A stretch of DNA of 64,000 bases. Origin: Pisolithus tinctorius (taxonomy: Eukaryota; Basidiomycota; Agaricomycetes; Boletales; Pisolithaceae). Positions 34,253 to 45,631 of the stretch are shown piece by piece (within the stretch, counting starts at the first letter, position 1; every line of letters starts with the position of its first letter). The position numbers and the translations under genes were made by a program. Below the pieces are notes generated by a model. That model was not told where the DNA came from, made no database searches, and worked only from the letters and a program-made list of their open reading frames with translations. The DNA lies in assembly GCA_024663395.1 (NCBI GenBank), contig JANFAH010000031.1:620001-684000 (forward strand), given 5' to 3'.

Positions 34253-34966
34253 TGTCATAACCATGCATTCGTCATAAGTCTTTGCTCACTCCACAACCTT
34301 TTCTGCCAGTCGTCCGCTCACTCTGCACCAACTCCGCCCAACTTCTGTTGGTTGTGAACCATCTCCGCTCCGACTGCTGTCGGACTTGTGTTGCTCTCCT
34401 ACCAGACCGAGCGGTCCGTTCTCTGAGGGGTCATGTGACTACCTTCGCAGTCAGGTACTCCGCAGCGTGCTCACCGCATGGTCCAGCACCTGGACTGTTT
34501 CCTTTTCTGGATGTTCTGTGTTACCTGTTCATATGTCCTCTGTCTACCCTTCATTTGTCATCCAGGAAGTTTTACTTGAAAATTTATGAATCTCCGTATG
34601 TCAGTTCTGATTCCGATTACTGTACCTCCATAGCAGTATAAAAACATGTACTGTACTCCGCTGTTCTTCAGTACAAACATCAACTTAGTTCCTACTCCCT
34701 CTGATTCCGTCTTCTGTCTGTCGGAGTTATCTCTGACTCTCCGTCTGTACTCTCCCTCTGAAATACGAGGGCTGAGATCATGCAAGGGGGTAGTGCACGA
34801 GCTAAACCTGACGCCCTCACTCCGTTCCGCCTTTGCTTCAGCGGTCTTTGTCTCTGCCAACACTCCGCTAGTCGGAGTTCTGTTCCTGTGTGTCAGACTT
34901 GCTTCCAGACCCTCCTCTGGACCTTGTTTAGCGTCGGAGTTGGTCGGAGTAGGCCCAGACTTGACA
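34253..34966 (+). repeat. Element A 3' LTR
   Basis: It starts TGTCATAACC and ends AGACTTGACA, 714 bp like the 5' LTR. It is immediately preceded by a polypurine tract (AAGGGGGGGGCAC at about 34240-34252) and followed by the target duplication GTGAG at 34967-34971. Confidence 0.9.
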
Positions 34967-34971
34967 GTGAG

Positions 34972-36141
34972 GTTGGTATTGATGAGGCTAACAAACAAGG
35001 TTTGAGGGAGGAGGGTAACTCCTTTGTTGTCCTCATTGTCATCGGAGATATGGTCAGGTCATTGGGAGAGGGTGTCAGGTGCAGCCAGGTCTTTGCCTGG
35101 AATGTGTTCAAGCTGCAGATCAAAGTCTGCAAGGTCAAGGAGCCAATGGGCTTGTCGATGATTCAGGTTTTGTGGTGACTTGAAATAAGTCAAATTCTTG
35201 TGATTGGTGAAGACATTGACTGGGAATGGGGATCCATGAAGATAGTGTCTCCAGGATTTCAGTGCTCGGATGACACCTAGAAGTTCTCTATCATAGATGT
35301 CGTAGTTTCGTTCGGCAGGGTTAAACGACTGGGACAAATAGGCACAGGGTTGCCATTGTCCATTTGAGTCTTCCTGTAGGAGGATACCTCCTGTTGCATA
35401 TTTGGATGTGTCTGTTGTTATTGTGAATGGCTGAGAGACATTGGGCATTCATAGGGTCGGTTGTGCGATGAATGTTCTTTTTAGGAGTTCGAAGGCACTC
35501 TGACATTTCTTTGACCAGTCCCAACTGGTAGTTTTCTTGGTCAGGTTGATGAGAGGTCAGGCAATGTCAGAGTAGTAGGGGACGAATCTCCTGTAAAAAT
35601 TTGCAAATCCCAGGAAGGATTGTGCATCTTTGACCTTCTTTGGAACAGGCCATTCAGCGATTCCTTGAACCTTGACAGGGTCCATGGCAACAGTGTTTTC
35701 TTTAGTGATCATTCCAAGGTATTCCACCTCAGCAAGATCAAAGTGACATTTTTCTAGTTTCAGAGGGAGTGAAAGTTCCCTCATTCATTCAAGAACATGA
35801 CGAGTTCTTCTTTTGTGTTCTTCGGGGTCGTCGGAGAAGATGAGGAGGTCATCCATATAGACAACCAGCCAGCCTTCTGCGATCATGTCTTGGAAGGAGT
35901 CATTCATGAATTGCTGGAAGGTGGTGGGGGAGTTGCACAATCCAAAGAACATGACTGTTGGTTCGAAGAGTCCCTTGTGCATGATGAACGCAGCTTTCCA
36001 TTGGTCTCCTTCTTTGATACAGACGTTGTTATAGCCCAATCTTACATCCATCTTTGTGAAGATAGATGCTCCTTTCAACTTGTCGACAAGATCTGAGATG
36101 AGGGGAAGGGGGTATGTGTTGTGAGTCAAAGTGAGGTTCAG
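34972..36141 (-). pseudogene. Element B pol, 5' half: RT and RNase H
   Basis: One minus-strand frame split by three TGA codons (near 35785, 35557 and 35449). Each stands where Arg is expected: HVLE/MRELSL, SDIA/PLINLTKK, PTL/MPNVSQ. RT motifs are HNTYPLPLISDLVDKLKGA, FTKMDVRLGYNNV, GLCNSPTTFQQFMND and catalytic VVYMDDLLIFSDD. Then come the connection QSFLGFANFYRRFVPYYSD and RNase H TTDTSKYATGGILLQ and IYDRELLGVIRALKSW. The N-terminal side ends abruptly at the C insertion just before LNLTLTHNTYPL. The C-terminal side continues at 26034 beyond element A. Confidence 0.8.
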
Positions 36142-37030
36142 TGGCAGAAACCAACCAAAACCAACACAAAAGACAAAAAGAGTGAGTGGTGGTGTGCCTA
36201 TGCAGTACCTAGATGGTAGAACCTTCGATTTGGGTGGGTTTCTGCAAGCTATAACACTCAAAGATGAGTGCTGAGGATTGGGGATGCTCCTGATGAAGTA
36301 GGAGCAGGAATGCGATAGAATGTGATAGGGTAGACTGCTGTCAGCCTACAGAAGGATGGATGGCAACTTAATTTGATGTCCTGAGCTGCACTGAGCTCAG
36401 GGAGGACTTGGAGCAAAGTAGATTGATGATAGACGATAATAAGCGAAGTAGATGATAGCTGGACCCTTAATAAAGTCTCAACTATCGAAGCTGATGAATG
36501 ATTTACTGAGAGATGATAAAATGCAAGCAAGAGGGGCTCTCTGATGTCTTCTTTTCAGCTATCTAAGTACAGTGATTTATATACAGTACAGGGGCATTGC
36601 CTATGGAAAACAAGGTGCAAACACTTGGTAAGTGATTGGTAACTGATGAGTAAGGAATGTAAGCGATGGGTAATCATCTTAGAAAGCATTGGTAAGCATT
36701 GGTAAGGATAAGTAAGCCAAAAGGTGAAGAATCAGTAAGCAAGGTCAAAAGATTGGTAAGTATTGGCAATAGGTGAGTCAAAGACAGTCAGAATGTCAAA
36801 GTATGAGTCAAGTAATGTCAGGGACTGGGAAAGTGCACTGGAATCACATTAGGGGGAGGCTGTGCATGTCACATCTCAAAGAGATCTCCTTTGGGCCGAA
36901 GTGGGATGACAGAGAGGCAGCACTGATCTGATACTGATACAGTACATCCAAAAGCAGACAGGGTGAGTCAGATGTCAACAGGGGTCAAGCTTTGGGGGTC
37001 TGTGGGGTGACAGGAGCATAGGGGATTGCA
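36142..37030 (-). repeat. Element C 3' LTR
   Basis: On the minus strand it starts TGCAATCCCC and ends GGTTTCTGCCA, TG...CA. It is preceded by a polypurine tract (GGTTTGGGGGGGAAAGT, plus-strand 37031-37047). The low-coordinate end coincides with the break in element B's RT frame. It contains degenerate GGTAAG-rich short repeats around 36625-36770. Boundaries are inferred because the partner LTR is missing. Confidence 0.6.
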
Positions 37031-37074
37031 ACTTTCCCCCCCAAACCATCCTCTCAGTGAAGCAAATAAAAACT

Positions 37075-37737
37075 TCATGAATGAGGCTCTGATAGAAGAG
37101 AGGATGAAGGGGGAGTGTCTTCTGCTGTATCTTGCAATAAGGAGGCAAGATGTGCATCATACTCATCATGGATGCGATCAGGGAGAGTGGAGAACAGTAG
37201 ATTATACTGTAGCTGTCGCAATTTTGGGAGAATAATGGATGAGACTGGTATGAAGACGTTGCAGGGAGCAGGGAGGAAGGATCCATATGCTTCTTGGACT
37301 GGAGAGACTGAAATGACCACATAAGACCTTTCCAAGCGAATGACAGACCTGAGGTGACCAAAGAATGTCCTCCTAGAGGTCATACTGACAAAAAGAACAT
37401 GCTGTCCAAGCTGGATGGGCTGAGAGGGGGCAGACGAGGATGGGATGTACCAGGACACTTCAGGACAGAAGCTGGTAGGAACTCCTGTTAGATATATGTA
37501 GCCATGGTCCCTAGCAAAGGGGACAAGTGAAATGATTGATGTGGAGGCAGCCATATCAGAAGAATTAGCGAAATGAGTGTCTTTTGGAGGGAGTGCTGTA
37601 GAAACGTGTGGAGTGCACAAATCCTTTCCAATCTTGGAAGGTAGGATCACGTGGGTGGGCACTACAAGCGAGTGTGGGAATGGTTTCGGTATCTGCAGAA
37701 ATGGCAGAGATGTGTTGAAAACTGGAATGCCATACAT
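37075..37737 (-). CDS. Element C accessory ORF, 220 aa, unrecognised
   Basis: An uninterrupted frame downstream of integrase and before the polypurine tract, same strand as pol. It has a proline-rich N terminus, then VPTHVILPSKIGKDLCTPHV, a middle region of alternating hydrophobic residues (QLGQHVLFVSMTSRRTFFGH, LRSVIRLERSYVVISVSPVQ) and a C terminus with LPDRIHDEYDAHLASLLQDT. No signal peptide, transmembrane helix or cysteine motif is evident. It resembles no domain I can name. That it stays open while pol has stops is notable, but 220 codons could survive by chance. Confidence 0.45.
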   Translation of the reverse strand: MYGIPVFNTSLPFLQIPKPFPHSLVVPTHVILPSKIGKDLCTPHVSTALPPKDTHFANSSDMAASTSIISLVPFARDHGYIYLTGVPTSFCPEVSWYIPSSSAPSQPIQLGQHVLFVSMTSRRTFFGHLRSVIRLERSYVVISVSPVQEAYGSFLPAPCNVFIPVSSIILPKLRQLQYNLLFSTLPDRIHDEYDAHLASLLQDTAEDTPPSSSLLSEPHS

Positions 37738-38063
37738 GGGCGCTTAAGAATTTTGACCAGTGATTAACTTGCTCCCTTCTTTTTCTCTGGCATTGATGAA
37801 TCATTCTTGTGCAAGGGATGACTGCCAACATTTCTGGCTGTCCTTCTTCGCATGAGAGCTATGGTCTTCATCTCCATTCATCAGCTGTATCCATGTCCAC
37901 CTCACCAAACACCTTTGGTGTGTGACATCCACTGGCAAGAAGAAATGCAATTGTCCCCGATTGCGACCAATGCAGGGAACCCAGGGAAAACAGAAAAATC
38001 TGAATGGAATGAAGAAAAGAATGAGAGAGGATAAGGGTAAGAAGCTGAAAAAGAAAGGAGAAA

Positions 38064-41000
38064 TCATGAATAGTCATCTGAGTCATAGCTGTTTTCATTA
38101 TTGTGTTCTTGGTTTTCCTCATCTTCATCTTCATCATCATTTTCATCGTCATCATTGCTGTTACTTTCTTCTTCTTCCTGGCTATCTTTTTCCATAACTT
38201 CTGGTAAAGGAGTGTGTCGAGAATAATAGGGGATGAGTCGAAATGCTGCAATTCCTTGAGCAGAAATGGTGCCATCGAGTTCTTTAACAACATAGGATCC
38301 TCCCTTGGTGCAATGAACAACCTCATAGGGACCAAGGTAGCGTGGCTTTGATTTATGATCCAGTTCCTTCTCCACCTGAGTGTTGCGAACCAACACCAAG
38401 TCTCCTGGCTCATAAGCAGACTTCACCAATTGTAATGCATACCTCTTCTCAAACTGACCCTTGGAGCGCAAACGAGACCTCTGCAGAGTGGTGAAAGCGG
38501 CATTGATGTCCTCTTCTCTCTTCTCCAACTGACGAATGCAAAGTGCAAGGAGCTCTTGAGAAGTCATTCCAGACTGGAACCCTTCAATGAGATATGTAGA
38601 CTCAAAGAGATTGAAGGGTAAGGCAGGATCAAGGCCATGGAGCAGGAAGTAAGGGCTGAATCCAGTGGAGCGACAAGTAGTAACCTTGTCTGCGAAGAAG
38701 GCATGATGAACCTTGGAAGGCCAAATCGAAAGGTCTCCCTCACAAGCCTTGATGATAGCTTCTCTGATAACAAAGTGCCCACACTCTACAACTCCATTTG
38801 CTTTTGAATTATATGGGGAGATGTGAATCTGTGGAATGGAATAGTGCTTCATGAGTTTCTCAAAGGCACCCTTGACCTCACTGCCATTATCAGTGACAAC
38901 CTGTGCAATAACACCATAATGACAGAAGACCTCTTCCCAGAAGAACTTAGCCAGACTGTCTGCATTAGCATGTCGAAGAGCATGACCTTCTGCAGCAAGG
39001 GAAAGATCATCTCGAGCTGCAACAAGATAGCGATATCCATGAGCTTTGGGCATGAGCATGACATCGACATAAACCTTCATGAAGATTCTAGGGGAAGTGG
39101 AGATGGTGATGGGAACCTCTGCCTTACGAGTGCTTCGGATCTGGCATTCATGGCAGGAATGGACATGATGGGCAACATCTTGATAGAGCTGAGGCCAATA
39201 AAAGCACTGTCTGACAGTCTGAAAGACTCCAAAGACTCCATGATGACCAAGTTCTTCATGAGCATGGCTGAGGATCTGAGCACAGAGATCTGGGTCGAAG
39301 ATGACCTTAGTTGGAGGATGGGGACCTCAACATTTAAAGAGCTGGTCTCCATGAAGGAAGAACTGGAGGGATCTGCGAATGAAACACTTGTGAGCAGTGT
39401 TGGAAGGGAATGGTGGTAGCTCTGTGGTTCGAAGGAAGTGAAGGATTCTACGTAAAAGGACATCTTGAGATGTATCATTGGAAAGGAAGGATGGTAGGGT
39501 CATGACATCATATGGAAGGGGATGGGCATCTGTGAAAAGAATACTCTCCAACCACTCATCAGCTTCTTCTGCATCAGCTTTGCCTTCCTCATAGTCCTCT
39601 TCAGTGGGCTGTCGTCCAGAAAGTGCATCTGGGGCTTGATGTCATGTGGCAGGGACATGAACAAGCTTAAAGTTGAAGAGTAGGATACCCTCAATCCAGT
39701 GATTGATGGTCACATTAGGCTGAAGATCTGGATCATTGAGCATACCTTTGATGTACTTTGCATCAACCTCTACCCATAGATGACAAATGCCATAGAGATA
39801 TAGATGATAATGACAAAGCGCTCTGAAAAGACCATAGAGTTCAAGCTTAGGCTGACTGTAGCAAGATTCACATTCATTGATGGGAAGCGATCCATAGCAA
39901 GCAGGACGTTTGCGACCTTCATCATCATACTGAGACAGAATGAATCCAATGGTGACATTACTGGTATCAATGGAAAGAATGACTGGCAGGTCAGATGAGT
40001 AGTTGATGGGGTGAAGGGCAGGAGCAGACGAGATGGCAAGCTTCAAGGCATCAAACACATCTTGCTGGGCCTGACCCCAGATGAATGGAGCATTCTTGCG
40101 ATAGAGATCAACGAGTGGGCGAGCCAACTGTGAATAGTTTGCAATCCAGATGTGAACAGTACTGCAGAGACCTAGGAAAGAGTGGACATCCTTGGGAGTG
40201 GCAAGCATTGGCCAGTTGATGACCTTCTTCACCTTATTGTTATCAGGAGAGCGACCATGAGGATGGCATGCTTGGCCAAGAATGACAATGCAAGGCTGGC
40301 AGATCTGAGATTTTGTGCCAGAGAATGTTCCACCAGCATGAGCAAACCAATGCATTACTCTATGCACATCTACAGCATGTTCCCAAATGAAGTGACGGAT
40401 GCCAGGATTCTCAGGTAATGTTTTGGCATTACCATTGGCATCTTCATAACGAGTTATAGGACCCTTGATGGGCAGATCATCAGTGAAAATGTTTGCAACG
40501 TGAGGGATCTTGTCTTGCAAGATGAATGCTGTACAATTCTGAAATTCTGATGGTGAGTTGGTGTAGCCTTGAGGCATGGCAGTATGGCACAGTAAGCCAA
40601 GAGGCGTCATGAAGGATGTCAGATCTTGGCTATCAGGGTGGAGTTGTTGTGTGTCAAAACCTGAAAATAGATCAAAGACAGTGTAGCATTGTTGACTGGC
40701 AAACGGCTCCACAAAGTCATCCAATATCAGCGGAACACTGGCATCTTGAATGGTAACCTTATTTAGAGGCTGTAGATTGTGGATGATGCAGATCTTTCCA
40801 TTCTTCTTCATGACACAGAACCACTTGGAGCAATAGGATGACTGGGCCAGTTGGTAGAGTCCAGCAGTGATCTTCTCCCAAAGAAGCTGTATGACACGTT
40901 CTCTTATGCCAGGGGGAATTGGAATGTTATGGAACTCCCATGGTTCGTGTGGTAGGACAGGGATGATGTAAGGTGAAAAGTAGTTGGAGTGGAAGTTTCC

Positions 41001-41465
41001 TCTCTCAGATTCATCAAATGCCAAGGCATGTTCATTTAGCTTCATCATATGCAAAAAAAGTTTTTCCTCTTCTGGCCAGAGAAAGCCATTGGTGTTAACC
41101 TTCATGGAAGCCAAGCGCTCTTGAGTAAGCTTCTTCGTGGGAATGAAGGTTGGAGGGTGACAAGTAAGTGGTGTGAGTGATGTGAGGGGGTCTTCTGGAA
41201 ATTGACAATGGACTTGAGCGTCTTCTGGATAGACTCCTGGCACTGGTTTGACTTTATGGTCGATGTGCTTGTATGCTCTGTAAACCGACTGGCTTGTTTC
41301 ACAGTCTAAGACATCTGTATCTGTTACAAGTTTTTGTCTAAAGTGTAGTAAATCAAGAAAAATCAGATAAGGAATAGAAAAAGTGAAGCTGTTTTTCGGT
41401 TTTCTGAATAGAAGGCAGACTGGGTGTTTTCGAAAGATTAGATAATGAAGAAGAGGAAGAATCAA
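38064..41465 (-). pseudogene. Element C pol: RT, RNase H, integrase
   Basis: One minus-strand frame with two TGA codons (39642 and 39327; VPAT/HQAPDALSG and FKC/GPHPP), both at expected Arg codons. RT: IPIPPGIRERVIQLLWEKIT, YCSKWFCVMKKNGKICIIHN, MPQGYTNSPSEFQN. The catalytic motif reads IFTDDLPIKGP instead of YxDD. RNase H: LSIDTSNVTIGFILSQYDD and QPKLELYGLFRALCHYHLYL, with VEVDAKYIKGMLNDPDLQ. Integrase: zinc region HAHEELGHHGVFG ... CHECQIR; core MKVYVDVMLMPKAHGYRYLV, VVTDNGSEVKGAFEKLM, and PYNSKANGVVECGH with the Glu. C-terminal domain: VEKELDHKSKPRYLGPYEVV. It ends in a Glu/Asp-rich tail. Confidence 0.8.
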
Positions 41466-41632
41466 GATAAAAGGAGCTTTGGAACTTCGAAACTGAGGGA
41501 AGCATAGTAAGTGGTGTTACAGGAGTATAAAAGCGAAGAAATCTTTGTGAATTTAGGAGTTTAATGACTTCTCAGTCAAAGTGAGCAGCCAAAGAGTCAG
41601 TAATACTATAAGTACAAGAAGAAATGCACAAA

Positions 41633-42541
41633 TCAATTGCAAAAGATCTGAAGAAATAAATCATGGGTGGTAGGAGTAAGTGGACAAATACATTTGTTTG
41701 GATCACATGGTATCTCTGGTTCTTCCGAGCCACAAACATCCTGGATGGTGATATACTCCTGGCCTGAAGTTGAGCCTGGAGAGCTGGAGGCAGGAAAGTG
41801 ATCTGGATAGGAGATTGCTTTGAAGGGAAGAGGGTGTCCAGTAGCTGCGACGAAACCAATGGCTTTAGCAAGCATGTGGAGGCCAGATTCCTGTGGTGCA
41901 TTTGCATCTACCTCATCTTCATCACCTACTGTGACTGGAACTCCTGGAGTGTAAGATTCATCTGACAAGGTCAAACGAGAGGAAGAATGGTCCACTCTGG
42001 TTTTGTTGTCATCACCTGACTGATCCTCTACAGCATCCTGTAAATGAGCAACCCATCCAGTAAAAGTACAATGCATGACAACAGTGTTGTAAGGCACAGG
42101 CATCGCAATTGGCACCTCATTGACAACAGCATCAGGTACAGTGGAAAGAACTGCAGGAGGCGATGGAGTGGGCAGGAATGGGCTGGGCAGATGGAAGCGA
42201 GAGTTGACACCAGTGTTAAACATGTCTGAGGCGAGAGGAGAAAGTGTGGTGGGTATATCTGGGGATGGCTGGACTTCCTGACTGCTTTCTCGAACATTAG
42301 ACACAACTGACTCGCAGTATGAAGTATCAAAGATAGACAGCAAAGCCTCAGAGTCTGGAGTCGCAGTATCTTCGGAAAACAGGAGGGAAGTGTGATGGGA
42401 GGCTTCACTGGGCTCTTCCTGCGAGATAATGACGAGTTCTGGTGATGGAGGAGAGGGAGTTTGAGGTGGAGCAACAATGCCATTAGTTAATACAGGTGAA
42501 GCAGGTGGATCTAAGTCAGATGGTGGTTCCTGAGGCAGCAT
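41633..42541 (-). CDS. Element C upstream ORF (gag-like position), unrecognised
   Basis: A 302-aa open frame on the minus strand, just 5' of the RT frame and in another frame. It is rich in Pro, Ser and acidic residues (PPSDLDPPASP, PSPPSPELVIISQEEPSEAS, TLSDESYTPGVPVTVGDEDE). It carries one region that looks structured (ESGLHMLAKAIGFVAATGHP) and a Cys pair near the end (CDPNKCICPL). By position it would be gag or a gag-pol linker, but no capsid or zinc-knuckle motif is present. The upstream part of the element is removed by the D insertion. Confidence 0.4.
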   Translation of the reverse strand: MLPQEPPSDLDPPASPVLTNGIVAPPQTPSPPSPELVIISQEEPSEASHHTSLLFSEDTATPDSEALLSIFDTSYCESVVSNVRESSQEVQPSPDIPTTLSPLASDMFNTGVNSRFHLPSPFLPTPSPPAVLSTVPDAVVNEVPIAMPVPYNTVVMHCTFTGWVAHLQDAVEDQSGDDNKTRVDHSSSRLTLSDESYTPGVPVTVGDEDEVDANAPQESGLHMLAKAIGFVAATGHPLPFKAISYPDHFPASSSPGSTSGQEYITIQDVCGSEEPEIPCDPNKCICPLTPTTHDLFLQIFCN

Positions 42542-42955
42542 TTCACTCTGCTGAGCTGGAGATGACCCTGGGATGAAATGGGGATAGAACCAGACATAAG
42601 CAGACCCATCAACCTCATGATAATGGTCAACAGGGGCAGGAACCTGTCAGATCAAGCAAGTATGGAGCATCAGGAAGTCCTGGAAGTAGCTGCCTGATTC
42701 ATCAGTACCTCTTTCTCCAGCAAGAGCATGGTTTGAGTCAAGATAAAGGGGTGATAGATTGGGAGTGTGATGAGTAAGACTGGTGAGAAGGGCAACAAGT
42801 GACTGTCATTCTTCAGATCTGATCCTCTGGTGAATCCTGGCAACAACATGGTTATGCTCCAATCCACTCATCTCAGTGGACTCCAATTCTTGCAGAAGTT
42901 GATGCACAAACTCTGAAGGAAAGGGGCTTGAAAGAAGTGGAGAGGTATGAACCAG

Positions 42956-43240
42956 TGTAAGAACGTGTTTTCTGATGGCCGAGAACTCCGACTCCAGAAG
43001 AAGTAGGTTCCACTCAAGTCAGGTGACCCTGAAGGGGCTTTGCTCTGGATGCAGGGTAAGTACCTTAGACGAACAAAGAGGGAACTCACCTGAGAAAAAT
43101 ATATATCTTGTCCCTAGAGAAGAACCTTGGCAAGAAAGGGGAGCTGAAGTGTGTTCTCCCAAAGGCAAGAGCACAGAGTAAAAATGGTGGTAGCTAGTGT
43201 AGTCTAGTCCTCCCTGGTGTACCATAATTGTTAAGTGACA
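42956..43240 (-). repeat. D1 3' LTR
   Basis: On the minus strand it starts TGTCACTTAACA and ends CGTTCTTACA. The corresponding copy at 49804-50089 is closely similar. Most differences are CG versus TG or CA, and several sites read as two independent decays of one CpG (for example CCAG versus CTGG at 42997-43000). The LTR limits rest on TGT...ACA termini; homology continues beyond 43240 because both copies share the adjacent region, so a longer LTR is possible. Confidence 0.6.
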
Positions 43241-44941
43241 TGGCCTGCACTGTGACCACCTGCACGCTTAGTCAGCTTTCTATGTTTCGACACCAAGTCC
43301 TTTTTCAGCCACAACCCCTAAGCCCAAATCCTCCTCAACTCTCTCTTACATCCTTCACCCTCAAACCTTCCCTTCTACCCAACTGAAGCATGACTTCTCA
43401 TAGGGAAAAGGTTCGCGTTCCCTACAGCCAAGGGGGGGTTTAGATGCTGACTGTCCTCGGTCGTCCCCTTCCTTGCATAGATGTCCTTGGCTTCATACCC
43501 ATCCTCACTAGCTTCTCCTTCATACCCTTGCCCTCTGACTCTCCTAGCCTTTCCCTTGCTCGCTGTACTTCACATCACCTTCCACCCTGCACTCAACAAC
43601 TCCTTCCTCCATCATCACACCCCTTCAATCCCGAACCCACACTGCGCTCCTCGAACCTCTCCCTCACTCTCATCAATGTCCCTGAGACCCCTCTCGCAGC
43701 CAACTCTCCTGTACCTTCTCCATCACCTTGTGCCCTCGATTTTCCACACCTCCGAAGCCAACCTCTTAGCCTGGGTGACGATCATAGCACTTCGAACACA
43801 TGAACAAGTGGGTGATAAATCGAGTGCGGTGTGAGGTAGGAACGGCTTGTCGAAACGCAGCTGGCAGTAGAACTGCGATGGAGCATTTTCACAGCGCAGC
43901 AGCTGGGGATAGAGACCCTCTGTACCTATGACCCAGCTCAAAGATTATTTTATACCTGTAAACCCCCTATCAGTGACATATTCACAATCCTACGAGAGTG
44001 CATTGTGTGCTCTCGACTCCATTTCATCCTTAAGACAACATTAGTGGAAACAAAACCAAGAAAAACAAAAGCTTGGGTCCTCAGGAGACTCCTTCTACCC
44101 TATACTGCGTCCTTTCTATGGTACTCCGGCCCCCCCCCTTTCTCAGCTCCTGGACTTGTGCCTCACGTGCAGGAACGAATTTCGTGGCACATAATGATAC
44201 CAGCAGCCTTCAACTCGCATTTCTAATATCCCTGGCTCTTCATATGTACCTTCGAGAGCTTTCCATTCCCACTTTCTGCCTCTTCCAACGCTGAAAACAA
44301 AACACTTCGACATAGTTTATGTTCAAACTACAATAGAATACCTCACCTTGAACTTGTAGCCTCTCGATCCCACTTCGAAGATAGGTCTTCAACCTCAATG
44401 GGTACGAATACAAGCCCTCACTCGACCTCAGACATCTGCCCTCTGTCGATCCACTTTTTCTTGCGCCGAGATACCTGTCAGCGTGTCTACTCTGGCCAAG
44501 CTTCTCTTCAGTGTTGTTTCTACTTGGTTCGCATCCCTTCTCACTTGTTCCAGCTCTGCATACCTCTCCTGTAGCGACCCTTCCTAGCTGTGCAATAGCT
44601 CTGAGAACATTGTGTAGTCTAGCATTTCCTTCACAGCCTGTTGTTACCCTTTGCAGTTAGTTTGCTTGTTCGAATTCAGGCTGTCATCTTTCCTAGTGTA
44701 GAACATTAGTGAGCACCGTAACATGAAAGGAAAATAGACTAGAATGTGGCGAGAGTGCCATGGCTCTTTGAGTGCGCTGAGACCATAAGACTGCCACTGC
44801 ATCGAGTGAAGATTCCGATTTCCAGTGATAATCGATCCGTTTTGATGGACTTCCCACTGTTTCCCTCCTTCTTATCTAAGCTACCCTGCATGTTCCTTCC
44901 ACTTTTTCCTCCCTCATCTTTTCTTCCTCGCCCTCGCTCCC
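43241..44941. other. Non-coding region between D1 LTR and antisense gene
   Basis: It is repeated at 50090-51832 in D2 with many CpG-type transitions. Open frames here are not conserved between the two copies, so I do not call genes. A pyrimidine-rich stretch (44890-44940) directly precedes the antisense ATG and could be its promoter or leader, or the complement of a polypurine tract. Confidence 0.4.
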
Positions 44942-45620
44942 ATGTCGTCCAACCCTAACAACTTGCCTCCCAACGTTGGCATCCTGGCTGACGACCTTGC
45001 ACATGCCGCTTCCATCCTCCAGCTCCTGCTGGGATTGTTGCAGGGAGACACAGAGTCGAGAAACGCGCTGTTGGTGCATCTGGGGTTGGTGATGGTGCGT
45101 GGTCTTTTTCTTTTCCTTGACAGTTGTTCCATTGACACTACCCTGTCGCTACAGGGCCCATCACTGGCCCCTATGGCTCCCGAACCTCAAGTGGTCTCTT
45201 CTCCTGCACTACCGGTCAATGCTCCTCTCGCTGACATTGTCCAAGACAAACTGGCTCCCGTGACTACTGCTGCCCTGGTCGACCACACCCCTGCAGAGCC
45301 CACACCTGTGACTGTTGTTGTCCAGGAACCAGACCCCAGCCCTACTCTCAACCTCCCAACCTTCAACATGCTTCCAGATGCCCCATTGTCCATGTCCACT
45401 TCCACGTCCACCATCGCGCTGTCTCATACACCCTCTCCCTCGCTCCCGGGTCACTTGGACCCTCCATCCCCTCTTATGCCTACCGTCTCGCCTGACCATC
45501 CTGCCTCTGTCCCAGACGCTGCCACGCCTGCAGCTCCTACCATGCCCACCCACCAGACACTCAACATTTCTGAGTCTGGCCTTGAGTGTCTTCCTGCTGA
45601 CTCTCCATTGACTGGGGACC
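44942..45620 (+). pseudogene. Antisense gene of D1, 5' part only
   Basis: It starts MSSNPNNLPPNVGILADDLA, followed by HAASILQLLLGLLQGDTESR and, after an intron of about 60 nt (GTGCGT...CTACAG), a Pro/Ser/Thr-rich region. The frame then runs across the deletion junction (SPLTGDHWNLERWEH) into antisense pol sequence and stops. The homologous gene in D2 (51833-53240) continues to a cysteine cluster that is deleted here. Confidence 0.6.
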
Positions 45621-45631
45621 ATTGGAATCTT

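Larger units (their letters stand above)
26035..34966 (+). mobile_element. Ty3/gypsy element A, complete with two LTRs and 5-bp target duplication
   Basis: 8,932 bp with identical-length LTRs (714 bp each), TG...CA ends, and the target duplication GTGAG at 26030-26034 and 34967-34971. Internal order on the plus strand: gag (26811-28070), candidate -1 frameshift, protease, RT, RNase H, integrase, chromodomain (to 32606). An antisense gene on the minus strand follows (34059-32811), then a G-rich polypurine tract and the 3' LTR. It is inserted into the pol gene of element B in opposite orientation. It is no longer coding-competent: seven in-frame TGA codons in gag-pol and a solo LTR within the protease region. 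Confidence 0.9.
23028..36141 (-). mobile_element. Ty3/gypsy element B (chromodomain type), split by A and truncated by C
   Basis: Minus-strand order: RT from about 36141, RNase H, then (after the 8.9-kb insertion A at 26035-34966) integrase, chromodomain, an accessory zinc-knuckle ORF, polypurine tract and 3' LTR. Removing A and one copy of its 5-bp target duplication restores continuity: the RNase H-to-integrase linker resumes with THKVVSSSEKDPVV. The 5' part (LTR, gag, protease) is absent because element C interrupts B at 36141/36142 and its far side is not in the window. Confidence 0.75.
36142..42955 (-). mobile_element. LTR retrotransposon C (gypsy-like, FTDD reverse transcriptase), 5' end cut by D
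   Basis: Minus-strand order: an unrecognised gag-like ORF (42541-41633), RT/RNase H/integrase (41465-38064), an accessory ORF (37737-37075), polypurine tract, 3' LTR (36142-37030). It is inserted in element B's RT. Its 5' side ends at 42955, where the LTR of the D array begins, so its 5' LTR is not in the window. The candidate target duplication next to the 3' LTR is TTCAG (36137-36141), unverified. Confidence 0.7.

Noticed and set aside
43444..43834. Pro/Ser-rich plus-strand ORFs in the D1 flank, repeated near 50293
   Set aside because: Frames are not preserved between the two copies (ends and lengths differ), with no splice or start context.
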